Below are positions 35,201-43,717 of a stretch of DNA of 64,000 nt, in pieces. The stretch lies in contig JADJNZ010000004.1 in the NCBI GenBank assembly GCA_016714015.1, positions 434,001-498,000 on the forward strand. The letters are read 5' to 3'. The notes beneath the pieces were generated by a model. It was not told where the DNA came from and searched no databases. It worked only from the letters and a program-made list of their open reading frames with translations. The DNA comes from Gemmatimonadota bacterium. GTDB lineage: Bacteria > Gemmatimonadota > Gemmatimonadetes > Gemmatimonadales > Gemmatimonadaceae. A program made the position numbers and the translations under genes. Every line of letters begins with the position of its first letter. Positions within the stretch are counted from its first letter, which is position 1.

Positions 35201-36840
35201 CCGGCCTCGATGCCCTGCGCGACGCGCTCCAGCGCGCCGCGGTCGCCATCGGCGCGAGCGCGGACGTCCAGCCCAACCTCGAGCGTCCGCGCGATCCCGC
35301 GCACGGCGATTGGGCCACCAACGTCGCGATGACGCTCGCGAAGCCGCTCGGCAAGAAGCCGCGCGACATCGCCGACGCGCTGATCGCGGCGCTCGACACC
35401 AAGGCCGCGGGCGTCGCCGAGGCGACCGTCGCGGGACCGGGGTTCATCAACTTCCGACTGTCCACCGCCGATCTCGCGTCGGGACTCGGGCGCATCCTCG
35501 CCGCCGGTACGACGTACGGGACGGGCCAGGGTGGGGCGGGGAAGACCGCCAACGTCGAGTTCGTGTCGGCCAATCCCACCGGGCCGTTGCATGTGGGACA
35601 TGGGCGCCAGGCGGCGCTCGGCGATTCCATCGCGTCGCTGCTCTCGTCGCAGGGCTGGCAGGTCACGCGCGAGTTCTACTACAACGACGCGGGCGTGCAG
35701 ATCGCGAATCTGGCGAAGTCGGTGCAGGCTCGGTTGCGCGAGCGCGACGGCCTGCCGCTCGAGATCCCCGAGGGCGGCTATCACGGCCAGTACATCGCCG
35801 AGATCGCCGAGCGCTATGCGGCCGAGTTCCCGGGTGATGCCAAGGGCGACGACCTCGAGCAGGTGCGCGCGGTCGCGGTGCGCGAGTTGCGCAAGGAACA
35901 GGACCTCGACCTGCGCGCGTTCGGCGTGAAGTTCGACGTCTACTACCTCGAGAGCTCGCTGTACACCGATGGGCTCGTCGAGAAGACGGTCGGCAAGCTG
36001 GAGAAGGCCGGGCACACCTTCGAGGATGACGGCGCGCTCTACCTCCGCACCACCGAGTACGGCGACGACAAGGATCGCGTCATGCGCAAGCGCGACGGGA
36101 CCTTCACCTACTTCGTGCCGGATGTCGCGTACCACGTGACCAAGTTCGAGCGGGGCTACTCCCGCGCGATCAACGTGCAGGGCGCCGACCACCACGGCAC
36201 GACTGCGCGCGTGCGTGCCGGACTGCAGGCGCTCGACATGGGGGTGCCGCAAGGCTACCCCGAGTACGTGCTGCACCAGATGGTCACCGTCATGAAGGGC
36301 GGCGAGGAGGTGAAGATCTCCAAGCGTGCCGGCAGCTACGTCACGGTGCGCGATCTCATCGACGAAGTGGGTCGTGATGCGGTCCGCTACTTCTTCCTCA
36401 TGCGGAAGGGTGACAGCCAGCTCGTGTTCGACGTGGACCTCGCGCGGTCGCAGAGCGAGGAGAATCCCGTCTACTATATCCAGATGGCGCATGCGCGCGT
36501 CTGCAACATCTTCCGCGTGGGCGACATCGACCCGGCGAGCGTGACGGGCGCCGGACTCGACTGGAGCGTGCTCGACACCCCCGAGGAGCGCGAACTGGTC
36601 AAGGCGCTGCTCGACTGGCCGGCGCTCGTCGCCAACGCTGCCGAGTCGCTCGAGCCGCACCGGGTCGCGAACTGGCTCCTCGAGACGGCACGCATGGTGC
36701 ATACCTGGTATCACAAGTGCCACGTCCTCGGCGAACCCGAGCCGATCATGCAGGCGCGACTCGCGCTCGCGAAGGCGGCGCGGATCACGATCGCGAACGG
36801 GCTCGGACTCCTCGGCATCTCGGCGCCCGAGCGGATGTGA
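35197..36840 (+). CDS. argS: Arginyl-tRNA synthetase
   Basis: The class I synthetase charges tRNA-Arg. The 547-residue protein has the N-terminal Add-1 domain (GDWATNVAMTLAKPLGKKP), the HIGH-type motif in NPTGPLHVGHGRQAALGD, the EFYYNDAG stretch, the KMSKS counterpart KISKRAG, and a DALR anticodon-binding domain ending GLGLLGISAPERM. The GTG at 35197 overlaps the FmdB stop. Length is typical. A repeat element follows the stop. Confidence 0.97.
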   Translation: MTGLDALRDALQRAAVAIGASADVQPNLERPRDPAHGDWATNVAMTLAKPLGKKPRDIADALIAALDTKAAGVAEATVAGPGFINFRLSTADLASGLGRILAAGTTYGTGQGGAGKTANVEFVSANPTGPLHVGHGRQAALGDSIASLLSSQGWQVTREFYYNDAGVQIANLAKSVQARLRERDGLPLEIPEGGYHGQYIAEIAERYAAEFPGDAKGDDLEQVRAVAVRELRKEQDLDLRAFGVKFDVYYLESSLYTDGLVEKTVGKLEKAGHTFEDDGALYLRTTEYGDDKDRVMRKRDGTFTYFVPDVAYHVTKFERGYSRAINVQGADHHGTTARVRAGLQALDMGVPQGYPEYVLHQMVTVMKGGEEVKISKRAGSYVTVRDLIDEVGRDAVRYFFLMRKGDSQLVFDVDLARSQSEENPVYYIQMAHARVCNIFRVGDIDPASVTGAGLDWSVLDTPEERELVKALLDWPALVANAAESLEPHRVANWLLETARMVHTWYHKCHVLGEPEPIMQARLALAKAARITIANGLGLLGISAPERM

Positions 36841-36951
36841 TGAAGGCAGTAGGATGAAGGTGGAAGGATAGAACTACCCGCTCCCGCTGTTCGCATCACG
36901 TCCGCGCATCGCTGTTCAGCTTTCAGCCTCCATCCTTCAGCCTTCATCCCG
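36841..36951 (+). repeat. Dispersed inverted-end repeat between argS and the PfkB kinase
   Basis: The whole gap is one element. Imperfect terminal inverted repeats (GGATGAAGGTGGAAGGAT at 36852-36869 and its 16-of-18 match on the other strand at 36932-36949) could fold into a long hairpin. The left 15 bases and right 12-base block are identical to the element in the ALDH linker at 13045-13157. It ends 2 bases before the kinase ATG and so forms its leader. Confidence 0.75.
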
Positions 36952-37869
36952 ATGTCAGTTCTCGTCGTTGGCTCCGTCGCGCTCGATTCCGTCGAGACCC
37001 CGTTCGGCAAGGCCGACGAGGTCCTTGGCGGCTCGGCGAACTACTTCTCCGCGTCCGCGTCGCACCAGACCGCGGTGCAGCTCGTCGGCGTGGTCGGCAG
37101 CGACTACCCGATGGCCAAGCTCGAACCACTGAAGGCGCGCGGCATCGACTTCGCCGGCCTCGAGCAGATGGAGGGGGAATCGTTCCGCTGGCGCGGCCGG
37201 TACCGCCACGACCTGAACTCCGCCGAGACGCTCGAGACGCGCCTCGGCGTGTTCTCGCACTTCAAGCCGAAGATCCCGGCGCAGTTCACCGACGCCAAGT
37301 ACGTCTTCCTCGCGAACATCGACCCGCGCCTCCAGCTCGAGGTGCTCAAGCAGGTCAAGGCGCCCAAGCTCGTCGCCTGCGACACGATGAACTTCTGGAT
37401 CGAGTCGCGCCGCCCCGACCTCCTCGAGCTCCTCAAGCACGTCGACCTCATCACGCTCAACGACGGCGAGGCGCGGCAGCTCACCGAGTGCGCCAACCTC
37501 GTGCAGGCGGCGCGCTGGATCATGGACAAGGGACCGCGGACCGTTCTGATCAAGAAGGGCGAGCATGGCGCGTTCATGTTCAACAAGGACGCGATCTTCC
37601 ACGCCCCCGCCTATCCGCTCGAGTCGGTGTTCGACCCGACCGGTGCCGGCGACTCGTTCGCGGGCGGCTTCATGGGCTGGCTCGCCCGGACCGATGACAT
37701 CTCCGAGGCGAACATGCGCCGTGCGGTGATCGTCGGGTCGGCGATGGGGTCGTTCGTCGTCGAGGGGTTCTCGATCACGCGACTCCTCGAGGTCACCCGC
37801 GCCGACATCGAGCGCCGCGTCGCCGACTTCCACCGGCTCGTGAGCTTCGACAAGGCCCTCGACGCGTGA
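36952..37869 (+). CDS. PfkB-family sugar or nucleoside kinase
   Basis: The 305-residue protein is a ribokinase-fold kinase. It shows GGSANYFSASASH near the substrate site, VLIKKGEHGAF and the catalytic/anion-hole signature DPTGAGDSFAGGF. The absence of the typical ribokinase N-terminal motif, and the EVLGGSANYFS and ACDTMNFWIE stretches, fit the group of PfkB proteins annotated only as sugar kinase; substrate cannot be set from sequence. Its leader is a repeat with no Shine-Dalgarno. The stop overlaps the purM start (GTGA), so it may supply or salvage purine precursors. Confidence 0.9.
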   Translation: MSVLVVGSVALDSVETPFGKADEVLGGSANYFSASASHQTAVQLVGVVGSDYPMAKLEPLKARGIDFAGLEQMEGESFRWRGRYRHDLNSAETLETRLGVFSHFKPKIPAQFTDAKYVFLANIDPRLQLEVLKQVKAPKLVACDTMNFWIESRRPDLLELLKHVDLITLNDGEARQLTECANLVQAARWIMDKGPRTVLIKKGEHGAFMFNKDAIFHAPAYPLESVFDPTGAGDSFAGGFMGWLARTDDISEANMRRAVIVGSAMGSFVVEGFSITRLLEVTRADIERRVADFHRLVSFDKALDA

Positions 37870-38909
37870 GCGCGGAGATGCACGACGCCAAGTTGACCTA
37901 CGCGAGCGCCGGCGTCGACATCGACGCGGCGGAGGACTCCAAGCACCGCATCAAGCGGCTGGTGGAGAGCACGTTCACGGCGGGCGCACGCGGGGCGTTC
38001 GGCGGGTTCGGCGGCATGTTCCGCGTCCCCGAGGGGATGCAGAAGCCGCTGCTCGTCGCCAGCGCCGACGGCGTCGGCACGAAGATCAAGATCGCCATCG
38101 AGGCCGACCGTCACGACACCATCGGGCACTGCCTGGTCAACCACTGCGTGAACGACATCCTCGTGCAGGGGGCCAAGCCGCTCTTCTTCCTCGACTACGT
38201 CGCGTTCGGGAAGCTCATCCCCGCCGTCGTCGAGGGCGTCGTGGCCGGCGTCTCCGCCGGCTGCCGCGAGAACGGGGCGTCGCTCATCGGCGGCGAGACC
38301 GCCGAGATGCCGGGCGTGTACACGCCGCCCGACTACGACCTCGCGGGCTTCATCGTCGGCGCGGTGGAGGAGGATCAGGTCATCACGAGCGCCGGCGTGC
38401 AGGATGGCGACGTGCTCGTGGGCCTCGAGAGCACCGGGTTGCACACCAACGGCTATTCGCTGGCGCGCCGCATCCTCGCCGACCGGCTCAAGCTGGGGGT
38501 CCACGATCCGTTCCCCGAGGCGGGAGGGAAGAGCGTGGCCGACGTGATGCTCGCCGTGCACCGGAGCTACCTCCCGATCCTCGGATCGGTCCTGGGTCAC
38601 ATCCACGCGATGGCGCACATCACCGGCGGGGGCATTCCCGGCAATCTCGACCGGGCGCTGCCGTCGCATCTCGATGCGGTCGTGGAGATGCGCGCGTGGG
38701 ACATTCCGTCGACCTTCCGGGTACTGGAAGCGGCGGGCGGGGTCGACCGCGCGGAGATGTACCGTGCCTTCAACATGGGCGTCGGGATGGTTGTGATCAC
38801 CGACACAGCGGGGGCCGCGCGGATCCGTGACCTTGCTTCGCAGGCCGGCGTCGGTAATTGGATCATCGGCCACACCCGTCCTGGATCGGGGCGGGTTCAC
38901 CTCGTCTGA
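37866..38909 (+). CDS. purM: Phosphoribosylformylglycinamidine cyclo-ligase (AIR synthetase)
   Basis: The enzyme makes aminoimidazole ribonucleotide in de novo purine synthesis. The 347-residue protein has LTYASAGVDIDA, the ATP/metal stretch SADGVGTKIKIA, VNDILVQGAKPLFFLDY, the GGETAEMPGVY motif and HITGGGIPGNLDRALP. Length is typical. The GTG at 37866 overlaps the kinase stop by four bases, so the two are likely coupled. Other pur genes are not in the window. Confidence 0.97.
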   Translation: MSAEMHDAKLTYASAGVDIDAAEDSKHRIKRLVESTFTAGARGAFGGFGGMFRVPEGMQKPLLVASADGVGTKIKIAIEADRHDTIGHCLVNHCVNDILVQGAKPLFFLDYVAFGKLIPAVVEGVVAGVSAGCRENGASLIGGETAEMPGVYTPPDYDLAGFIVGAVEEDQVITSAGVQDGDVLVGLESTGLHTNGYSLARRILADRLKLGVHDPFPEAGGKSVADVMLAVHRSYLPILGSVLGHIHAMAHITGGGIPGNLDRALPSHLDAVVEMRAWDIPSTFRVLEAAGGVDRAEMYRAFNMGVGMVVITDTAGAARIRDLASQAGVGNWIIGHTRPGSGRVHLV

Positions 38910-38925
38910 CACGGAGTTCCACCAC

Positions 38926-39867
38926 ATGCGTCGTCTTCTCGCCGGTACCGCGTTGCTCGCTGCCGTCTCCGTCCCCGCGAATGCCCAGTGTGCCGCCGGG
39001 GTCACCCAGGATGCCTGCCAGAAGGCGACGGACCTGTGGGCCTACATGATGCCGCAGATCGGGACCTCGCTCGTCGGCGGCAGCCACACCCTCGGCATCG
39101 GGACCACGCTCGGCGGCCTCGGCCACTTCGCCATCGCGCTCCGCGGCAACGCGGTGATGGGCGACCTCCCCGACCTGTCGGGGCTGAACGTCAGCCTCGC
39201 GGGCGCGCAGAACTCGAACATCGCCGCGAATGAGCAGATCATCGGCCTGCCCGGCGTCGACTTCGCCGTCGGTCTCTTCAAGGGCCTCCCGCTCGGCGTG
39301 ACGCGCGTCGGCGGCGTCGACCTCATCGGCAGCGTGACGTATGTGCCCGACATCGAGGGCGACGGCGTCTCCCTCGCGGCGTCCGACGGCAACACGAAGG
39401 TCGGCCTCGGCGCGCGCGTCGGGCTCCTCGAGCAGTCGCTGATCGTCCCCGGCGTTTCGGTGTCGTACCTCGTGCGCGACCTGCCGACGATGAGCGTCAC
39501 GGCGGCGGCGTCGAATGCCGACTTCGCGCTCAACGACTTCTCGGTGAAGACCACCTCGTGGCGCGTCGCCGCGCAGAAGAACCTCCTTCTCTTCCAGCTC
39601 GGCGCCGGCTTCGGTCAGGACACGTATGACGCCAGCAGCGCCATCAGCGGGACGGTGACGGGCGGTGGCGGCTTCACAGCGAGCCCGTCGCAGGAACTCA
39701 AGCGGACCACGATGTACGGGTCGCTCGGCTTCAACCTCCTCATCGCGAAGGTCGTGGCCGAGGTCGGCCAGGTCAGCGGTGGCGAGGTGACGACCTTCAA
39801 CACCTTCTCCGAGGCCGCGGACAAGACGCGCCTGTACGGCTCGGTGGGCATCCGCATCAGCTTCTGA
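38926..39867 (+). CDS. Secreted barrel-like protein, unknown
   Basis: The 313-residue protein has a signal peptide (RRLLAGTALLAAVSVPANAQ, cleavage after NAQ). Two cysteines close together near the new N-terminus (CAAGVTQDAC) may form a disulfide. The rest is strand-forming, Gly-rich sequence ending in SVGIRISF, the aromatic terminal strand typical of outer-membrane barrels. One of the few genes here with a GGAG at a usable distance from its ATG (38926). No transport motif is seen. Confidence 0.75.
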   Translation: MRRLLAGTALLAAVSVPANAQCAAGVTQDACQKATDLWAYMMPQIGTSLVGGSHTLGIGTTLGGLGHFAIALRGNAVMGDLPDLSGLNVSLAGAQNSNIAANEQIIGLPGVDFAVGLFKGLPLGVTRVGGVDLIGSVTYVPDIEGDGVSLAASDGNTKVGLGARVGLLEQSLIVPGVSVSYLVRDLPTMSVTAAASNADFALNDFSVKTTSWRVAAQKNLLLFQLGAGFGQDTYDASSAISGTVTGGGGFTASPSQELKRTTMYGSLGFNLLIAKVVAEVGQVSGGEVTTFNTFSEAADKTRLYGSVGIRISF

Positions 39868-39896
39868 TCGACTCGCTCCACCCCCTCGCCCCGGCA

Positions 39897-39920
39897 CCGG
39901 GCCCGAAGGACGGGGCCCGG
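39897..39920 (+). terminator. GC hairpin abutting the ribD start
   Basis: A perfect 8-base stem (CCGGGCCC/GGGCCCGG) with an 8-base loop ends on the base before the ribD ATG. It may end transcription of the barrel gene, or hold the ribD start in structure. No T-run follows, and no FMN-riboswitch motif fits in the 53-base gap. Confidence 0.5.
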
Positions 39921-40976
39921 ATGCGTCGCGCGCTGCTGCTCGCGCGACGCGGCTGGGGACGGACGGCGCCGAACCCCATGGTCGGCGCCGTCGTCGTTCG
40001 TGACGGGGTCGTGGTCGGCGAGGGGTGGCATGACGCGTTCGGCGGGCCGCACGCCGAGGTCGCGGCGCTCGCCGCAGCGGGGGAGCGCGCGCGGGGGGCG
40101 GACGTCTACGTCACCCTCGAACCCTGCGCCCATCACGGCAAGACGCCGCCCTGCGTCGACGCGCTCATCGCCGCGGGTGTCCGCCGCGTGATCGTCGCCG
40201 TGCCTGATCCAAATCCGGTCGCCAGTGGCGGCATGGCGAGGCTGCGCGCCGCCGGGATCGCCGTCACGGACGAGGTCGAGACCGCCGCTGCGGCGGAGCT
40301 CAACGCGCCGTTCCTCTTCGCGCAGCGCGACGCCAGCCGTCCCTTCGTCACGCTGAAGCTGGCGGTCTCACTCGACGGAGGCCTCGCCCCCGGCGACCGT
40401 TCACAACGCTGGCTCACTGGCGTCGCGGCACGCCGTCACGTGCACCGCCTGCGGGCCAACGCCGATGCGGTCGCCGTCGGCATCGGGACCGCGATCGCGG
40501 ACGACCCCGCGCTCACCGTCCGATACGGGCGCCGCCCCCGGGTCGCGCCGGTCCGCGTGGTGTTCGACCAGCAGGCCAGGCTCGCGCGGGACGCGCAGCT
40601 GGTCCGGACCGCCCGCAAGGTGCCGACCTGGGTCCTCGCGGACGCGCCAGGCCGGGTCGCGGTCGACGGCCTCGAGTCGAGCGGGGTACGCGTCCTCGAC
40701 GCCCGCGGGCTCAACGCTCAAATGGCGACCCTCCGGGCCGAGGGCATCCGGCACCTCCTGGTGGAGGGTGGGGCGGGGCTGGCCGGGGCCCTCATGAACG
40801 GTGGTTTCGTCGACCGCCTGATTATCTTTCAGGCGCCGGTCCTGCTCGGGGCCGGGGCGCTGCCCGCATTCGGGGCCGTGCAGCCGGGTTCGGGGGCGCC
40901 GGAGCAGTGGCGCGTCACGGAGCGTCGCGAGTTCGGCGACGACCTCATGACCACCTACGCCCCCGCCGGCCGCTGA
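39921..40976 (+). CDS. ribD: Bifunctional riboflavin deaminase/reductase
   Basis: RibD carries out the second and third steps of riboflavin synthesis: deamination of the pyrimidine ring and reduction of the ribosyl side chain. The 351-residue protein has the zinc deaminase site (PHAEVAAL and LEPCAHHGKTPPC) in the first 150 residues and the reductase domain after it (TLKLAVSLDGG, LTGVAAR, VGIGTAIADDPALTVR, LLVEGGAGL). The upstream frame is open but has no start codon, so ATG 39921 (MRRALLLARRGWGRTAPNPMVG) is used; the N-terminus is therefore a few residues shorter than usual. It heads the rib operon. Confidence 0.95.
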   Translation: MRRALLLARRGWGRTAPNPMVGAVVVRDGVVVGEGWHDAFGGPHAEVAALAAAGERARGADVYVTLEPCAHHGKTPPCVDALIAAGVRRVIVAVPDPNPVASGGMARLRAAGIAVTDEVETAAAAELNAPFLFAQRDASRPFVTLKLAVSLDGGLAPGDRSQRWLTGVAARRHVHRLRANADAVAVGIGTAIADDPALTVRYGRRPRVAPVRVVFDQQARLARDAQLVRTARKVPTWVLADAPGRVAVDGLESSGVRVLDARGLNAQMATLRAEGIRHLLVEGGAGLAGALMNGGFVDRLIIFQAPVLLGAGALPAFGAVQPGSGAPEQWRVTERREFGDDLMTTYAPAGR

Positions 40977-41008
40977 TTCCACCGCCGTCGGTCACGCACG
41001 CACCACGA

Positions 41009-41608
41009 ATGTTCACCGGATTGATCACCGCAGTCGGGGCTGTGCGCGAGGTGTCCTCCACGGACGCCGGGCGGGAGCTCGTCATCGCGGCCCCCTACGA
41101 GGGCATCACGCTCGGGGAGAGCATCGCCTGCAACGGCGCCTGCCTCACCGTGCGCGAGTACGGCCCTGGCTGGTTCCGCGTCGCGGCGGTCGTCACCACG
41201 CTCGATCGCACGACCATCGGCGGATGGACCTTGGGCACGGCGCTCAACCTCGAGCGCGCCCTCGCCGTGGGCGACCGACTCGGCGGTCATATCGTGCAGG
41301 GGCACGTCGACGGCGTGGGCACGGTACGCGCGATCGCCCGACGCGACGACGCGTGGCTCATCGACCTCGAGGTCCCGGCCGAGGTCGACGAACTGCTCGT
41401 CCCCCTGGGCTCGATCGCCGTCGACGGCGTCAGTCTCACGGTGAACGCCCTCCCCGCGCCGGGCGTGCTCCAGCTCAGCATCATCGAACACACGCTCCGC
41501 CACACGACGCTCGGGCAGCTCCGGCCCGGCGATCGGGTGCAGCTCGAGGCGGACGTGCTCGCCAAGCATCTCAAGCGCCTCGCGGCGCCCCTTCTGACCA
41601 CCAAGTGA
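41009..41608 (+). CDS. ribE: Riboflavin synthase, alpha subunit
   Basis: The enzyme dismutates two lumazines to riboflavin in the last step. The 199-residue protein has two internally similar halves, each starting with an MFTGLI/GHIVQGHVDGVG-type motif, and the conserved SIACNGACLTV and SIAVDGVSLTVN pairs. ATG 41009 fits the invariant MFTGLI start. ribBA starts 2 bases after its stop. Confidence 0.97.
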   Translation: MFTGLITAVGAVREVSSTDAGRELVIAAPYEGITLGESIACNGACLTVREYGPGWFRVAAVVTTLDRTTIGGWTLGTALNLERALAVGDRLGGHIVQGHVDGVGTVRAIARRDDAWLIDLEVPAEVDELLVPLGSIAVDGVSLTVNALPAPGVLQLSIIEHTLRHTTLGQLRPGDRVQLEADVLAKHLKRLAAPLLTTK

Positions 41609-41610
41609 CC

Positions 41611-42810
41611 ATGTTCGGCACCATCGAGCAGGCCCTCGAGGACCTGCGCCACGGGAAGTTCATCGTCGTCGCCGACGACGAGGATCGCGAGAACGAGGGC
41701 GACCTCATCGGCGCGGCCGAGTTCATCACGCCGCAAGGCGTCAACTTCCTCATGCAGGCGAAGGGGATGATCTGCGTCGCCCTCTCGCCCGAGCGCGTGA
41801 AGCAGCTCGGGTTGCAGATGATGGGGGACGAGAACACCGACGCGCTCCGCACGGCGTACACGGTGACCATCGACGCGGCACCGAGGCACGGCGTGACGAC
41901 GGGCATCAGCGCGAGCGACCAGGCGACGACGATCCGGCTCACCGCGAGCGCGACGACCCAGCCCGGTGACCTGCGGCGTCCGGGGCATGTGCATCCGCTT
42001 CGGGCGCGCGAGGGAGGCGTCCTCCAGCGCGTCGGGCACACCGAGGCGGCGGTCGACCTCATGCGGCTCGCGGGGCTCCAGCCCGCCGGCGTGATCTGCG
42101 AGATCCTCGACCACGAGGGCAGTTCGGCGCGGCGGCCGCAGCTCGAGGCGTTCTCTCGCACGCATGGGCTCACGTTCATCACCGTCGCCCAGCTCGTGGC
42201 CTACCGCCTGCAGCATGAGCGCCTCGTCCATCGCGAGGCGGACGTGCGCCTTCCCACCGAGTTCGGCGAGTTCCGGCTCGTGGGTTACCGCAACGACGTC
42301 GACAGCCGCGAGCATGTGGCGCTCGTCCACGGCGAGGTCGCGGGCGCCGAGGATGTGCTCGTCCGGATGCACTCCAAGTGCCTCACCGGCGACACCTTCC
42401 ATTCGATGCGCTGCGACTGCCACTGGCAGCTGCACGAGGCCATGCGCCTCGTCGTCGAATCAGGGAAGGGCGTCATCGTCTATCTCGACCAGGAAGGGCG
42501 CGGCATCGGCCTGCTCAACAAGCTCAAGGCCTACGCGCTCCAGGACGCGGGCGCCGACACGGTCGAGGCCAACGAGAAGCTCGGATTCGCGCCCGACCTG
42601 CGGAACTACGGCATCGGGGCGCAGATCCTCCTCGACCTCGGCCTCAAGTCGATCCGCCCGATCACGAACAACCCGAAGAAGCTCGTGGGGCTCGAGGGGT
42701 ATGGGCTCCGGCTCGGCGAGCGCGTGCCGATCATCTCGCCGTCCACGAAGGAGAACGCCGACTACCTCGAGACCAAGCGCACCAAGCTCGGTCATCTCCG
42801 GGCCGTCTGA
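41611..42810 (+). CDS. ribBA: Bifunctional DHBP synthase/GTP cyclohydrolase II
   Basis: This fusion supplies both precursors of riboflavin. The 399-residue protein has an N-terminal RibB domain (VVADDEDRENEGDLIGAA, the acidic metal site, and GVCEI-like GVICEILDHEG) and a C-terminal RibA domain with zinc ligands in SKCLTGDTFHSMRCDC and the catalytic QEGRGIGLLNKLKAY stretch. Both active sites look complete. The stop shares a base with the ribH start (TGATG). Confidence 0.97.
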   Translation: MFGTIEQALEDLRHGKFIVVADDEDRENEGDLIGAAEFITPQGVNFLMQAKGMICVALSPERVKQLGLQMMGDENTDALRTAYTVTIDAAPRHGVTTGISASDQATTIRLTASATTQPGDLRRPGHVHPLRAREGGVLQRVGHTEAAVDLMRLAGLQPAGVICEILDHEGSSARRPQLEAFSRTHGLTFITVAQLVAYRLQHERLVHREADVRLPTEFGEFRLVGYRNDVDSREHVALVHGEVAGAEDVLVRMHSKCLTGDTFHSMRCDCHWQLHEAMRLVVESGKGVIVYLDQEGRGIGLLNKLKAYALQDAGADTVEANEKLGFAPDLRNYGIGAQILLDLGLKSIRPITNNPKKLVGLEGYGLRLGERVPIISPSTKENADYLETKRTKLGHLRAV

Positions 42811-43295
42811 TGGCCGAGTTCATCGGGGAGCCGGCGGGCGCGGGCCATCGCGTGGTGATCGTCGCCGCGCGCTTCAACTCGCACGTCACGGAGAAGCTCG
42901 TCGAAGGCGCGTTCGACGCCTGCGTGCGGCACGGCGTGAAGTTCGAGGACGTTGACATCATCTGGGTGCCCGGGGCGTGGGAGCTGCCGCCGGCCGTGAT
43001 GAAGGCGCTGCAGACGGACCAGTACACCGCCGTCGTCGCGCTCGGCGCGGTGGTGCGGGGCGACACGCCGCACTTCGACTTCGTGGCCGGCGAGGCCTCG
43101 CGCGGACTGGCGCTGCTGCAGGGCGAGTACGGCGTGCCCGTCGGCTTCGGTCTGCTCACCTGCGACACGATGGAGCAGGCCGAGGCGCGCGCCGGCGGCG
43201 CGCACGGCAACAAGGGCTGGGACTCCGCGCTCGCCGCGCTCGAGATGGCCGACCTCTTCGGTCGGCTCGACAACGCCGCCGGGGCGGACGAGTAA
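42810..43295 (+). CDS. ribH: Lumazine synthase
   Basis: The enzyme condenses the RibA/RibD pathway product with dihydroxybutanone phosphate to lumazine and forms large icosahedral or pentameric shells. The 161-residue protein has the substrate-site motifs ARFNSHVTEKLVEGA, VPGAWELP, GAVVRGDTPHFDFVAGE and GLLTCDTMEQAEARAGG with HGNKGWDSA. Overlaps ribBA by one base, and its stop shares a base with nusB (TAATG). Confidence 0.97.
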   Translation: MAEFIGEPAGAGHRVVIVAARFNSHVTEKLVEGAFDACVRHGVKFEDVDIIWVPGAWELPPAVMKALQTDQYTAVVALGAVVRGDTPHFDFVAGEASRGLALLQGEYGVPVGFGLLTCDTMEQAEARAGGAHGNKGWDSALAALEMADLFGRLDNAAGADE

Positions 43296-43717
43296 TGGCC
43301 GTGCGTCTGGAGACCCGCGGGCGCTCGCGCGCCCTGCAGGCGCTGTACGCCTGGGACGTGCGAGGGACGCCGCCCGACCTCGCGCGCATCGCGATGCTCG
43401 TCTGGGACGATCTCGCGATCCAGCCCGACGAGCGATCCTTCGCGCTCGCGCTGATCCAGCTCGTCGCCGCCGAGCGGGGCGAGATCGACCGCGAGTTGAG
43501 CGACGTGACCACCAACTGGCGTCTCGACCGGCTCGGGCACATCGAGCGGTCGGTGCTCCGACTGGCCGCCGCCGAGCTGATGCAGGGCGGCACACCGCCG
43601 CGCGTCGTCATCCAGGAGTGCGTGCGGCTCGCCGAGCGCTTCGGGACGGCGCACAGCGCGCGGTTCGTCAACGGCGTGATCGATGCGCTCGCGCGACGGA
43701 TGGGCCGCCTGTCGTGA
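43295..43717 (+). CDS. nusB: Transcription antitermination factor NusB
   Basis: NusB helps RNA polymerase read through rRNA operons. The 140-residue all-helical protein has the family pattern RGRSRALQALYAWD, DRLGHIERSVLRLAAAEL and a PRVVIQECVRLAERFG...ARFVNGVIDA ending. nusB next to ribH is a common bacterial arrangement, and here each shares one base at the junction. The stop overlaps the glycosyltransferase start (GTGA). Confidence 0.95.
   Translation: MAVRLETRGRSRALQALYAWDVRGTPPDLARIAMLVWDDLAIQPDERSFALALIQLVAAERGEIDRELSDVTTNWRLDRLGHIERSVLRLAAAELMQGGTPPRVVIQECVRLAERFGTAHSARFVNGVIDALARRMGRLS

Noticed and set aside
36841..36951. Insertion sequence
   Set aside because: It is about 110 bases with imperfect ends and no transposase; a small dispersed repeat fits better.
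39868..39920. FMN riboswitch ahead of ribD
   Set aside because: The gap is only 53 bases and none of the conserved FMN-aptamer blocks are present.
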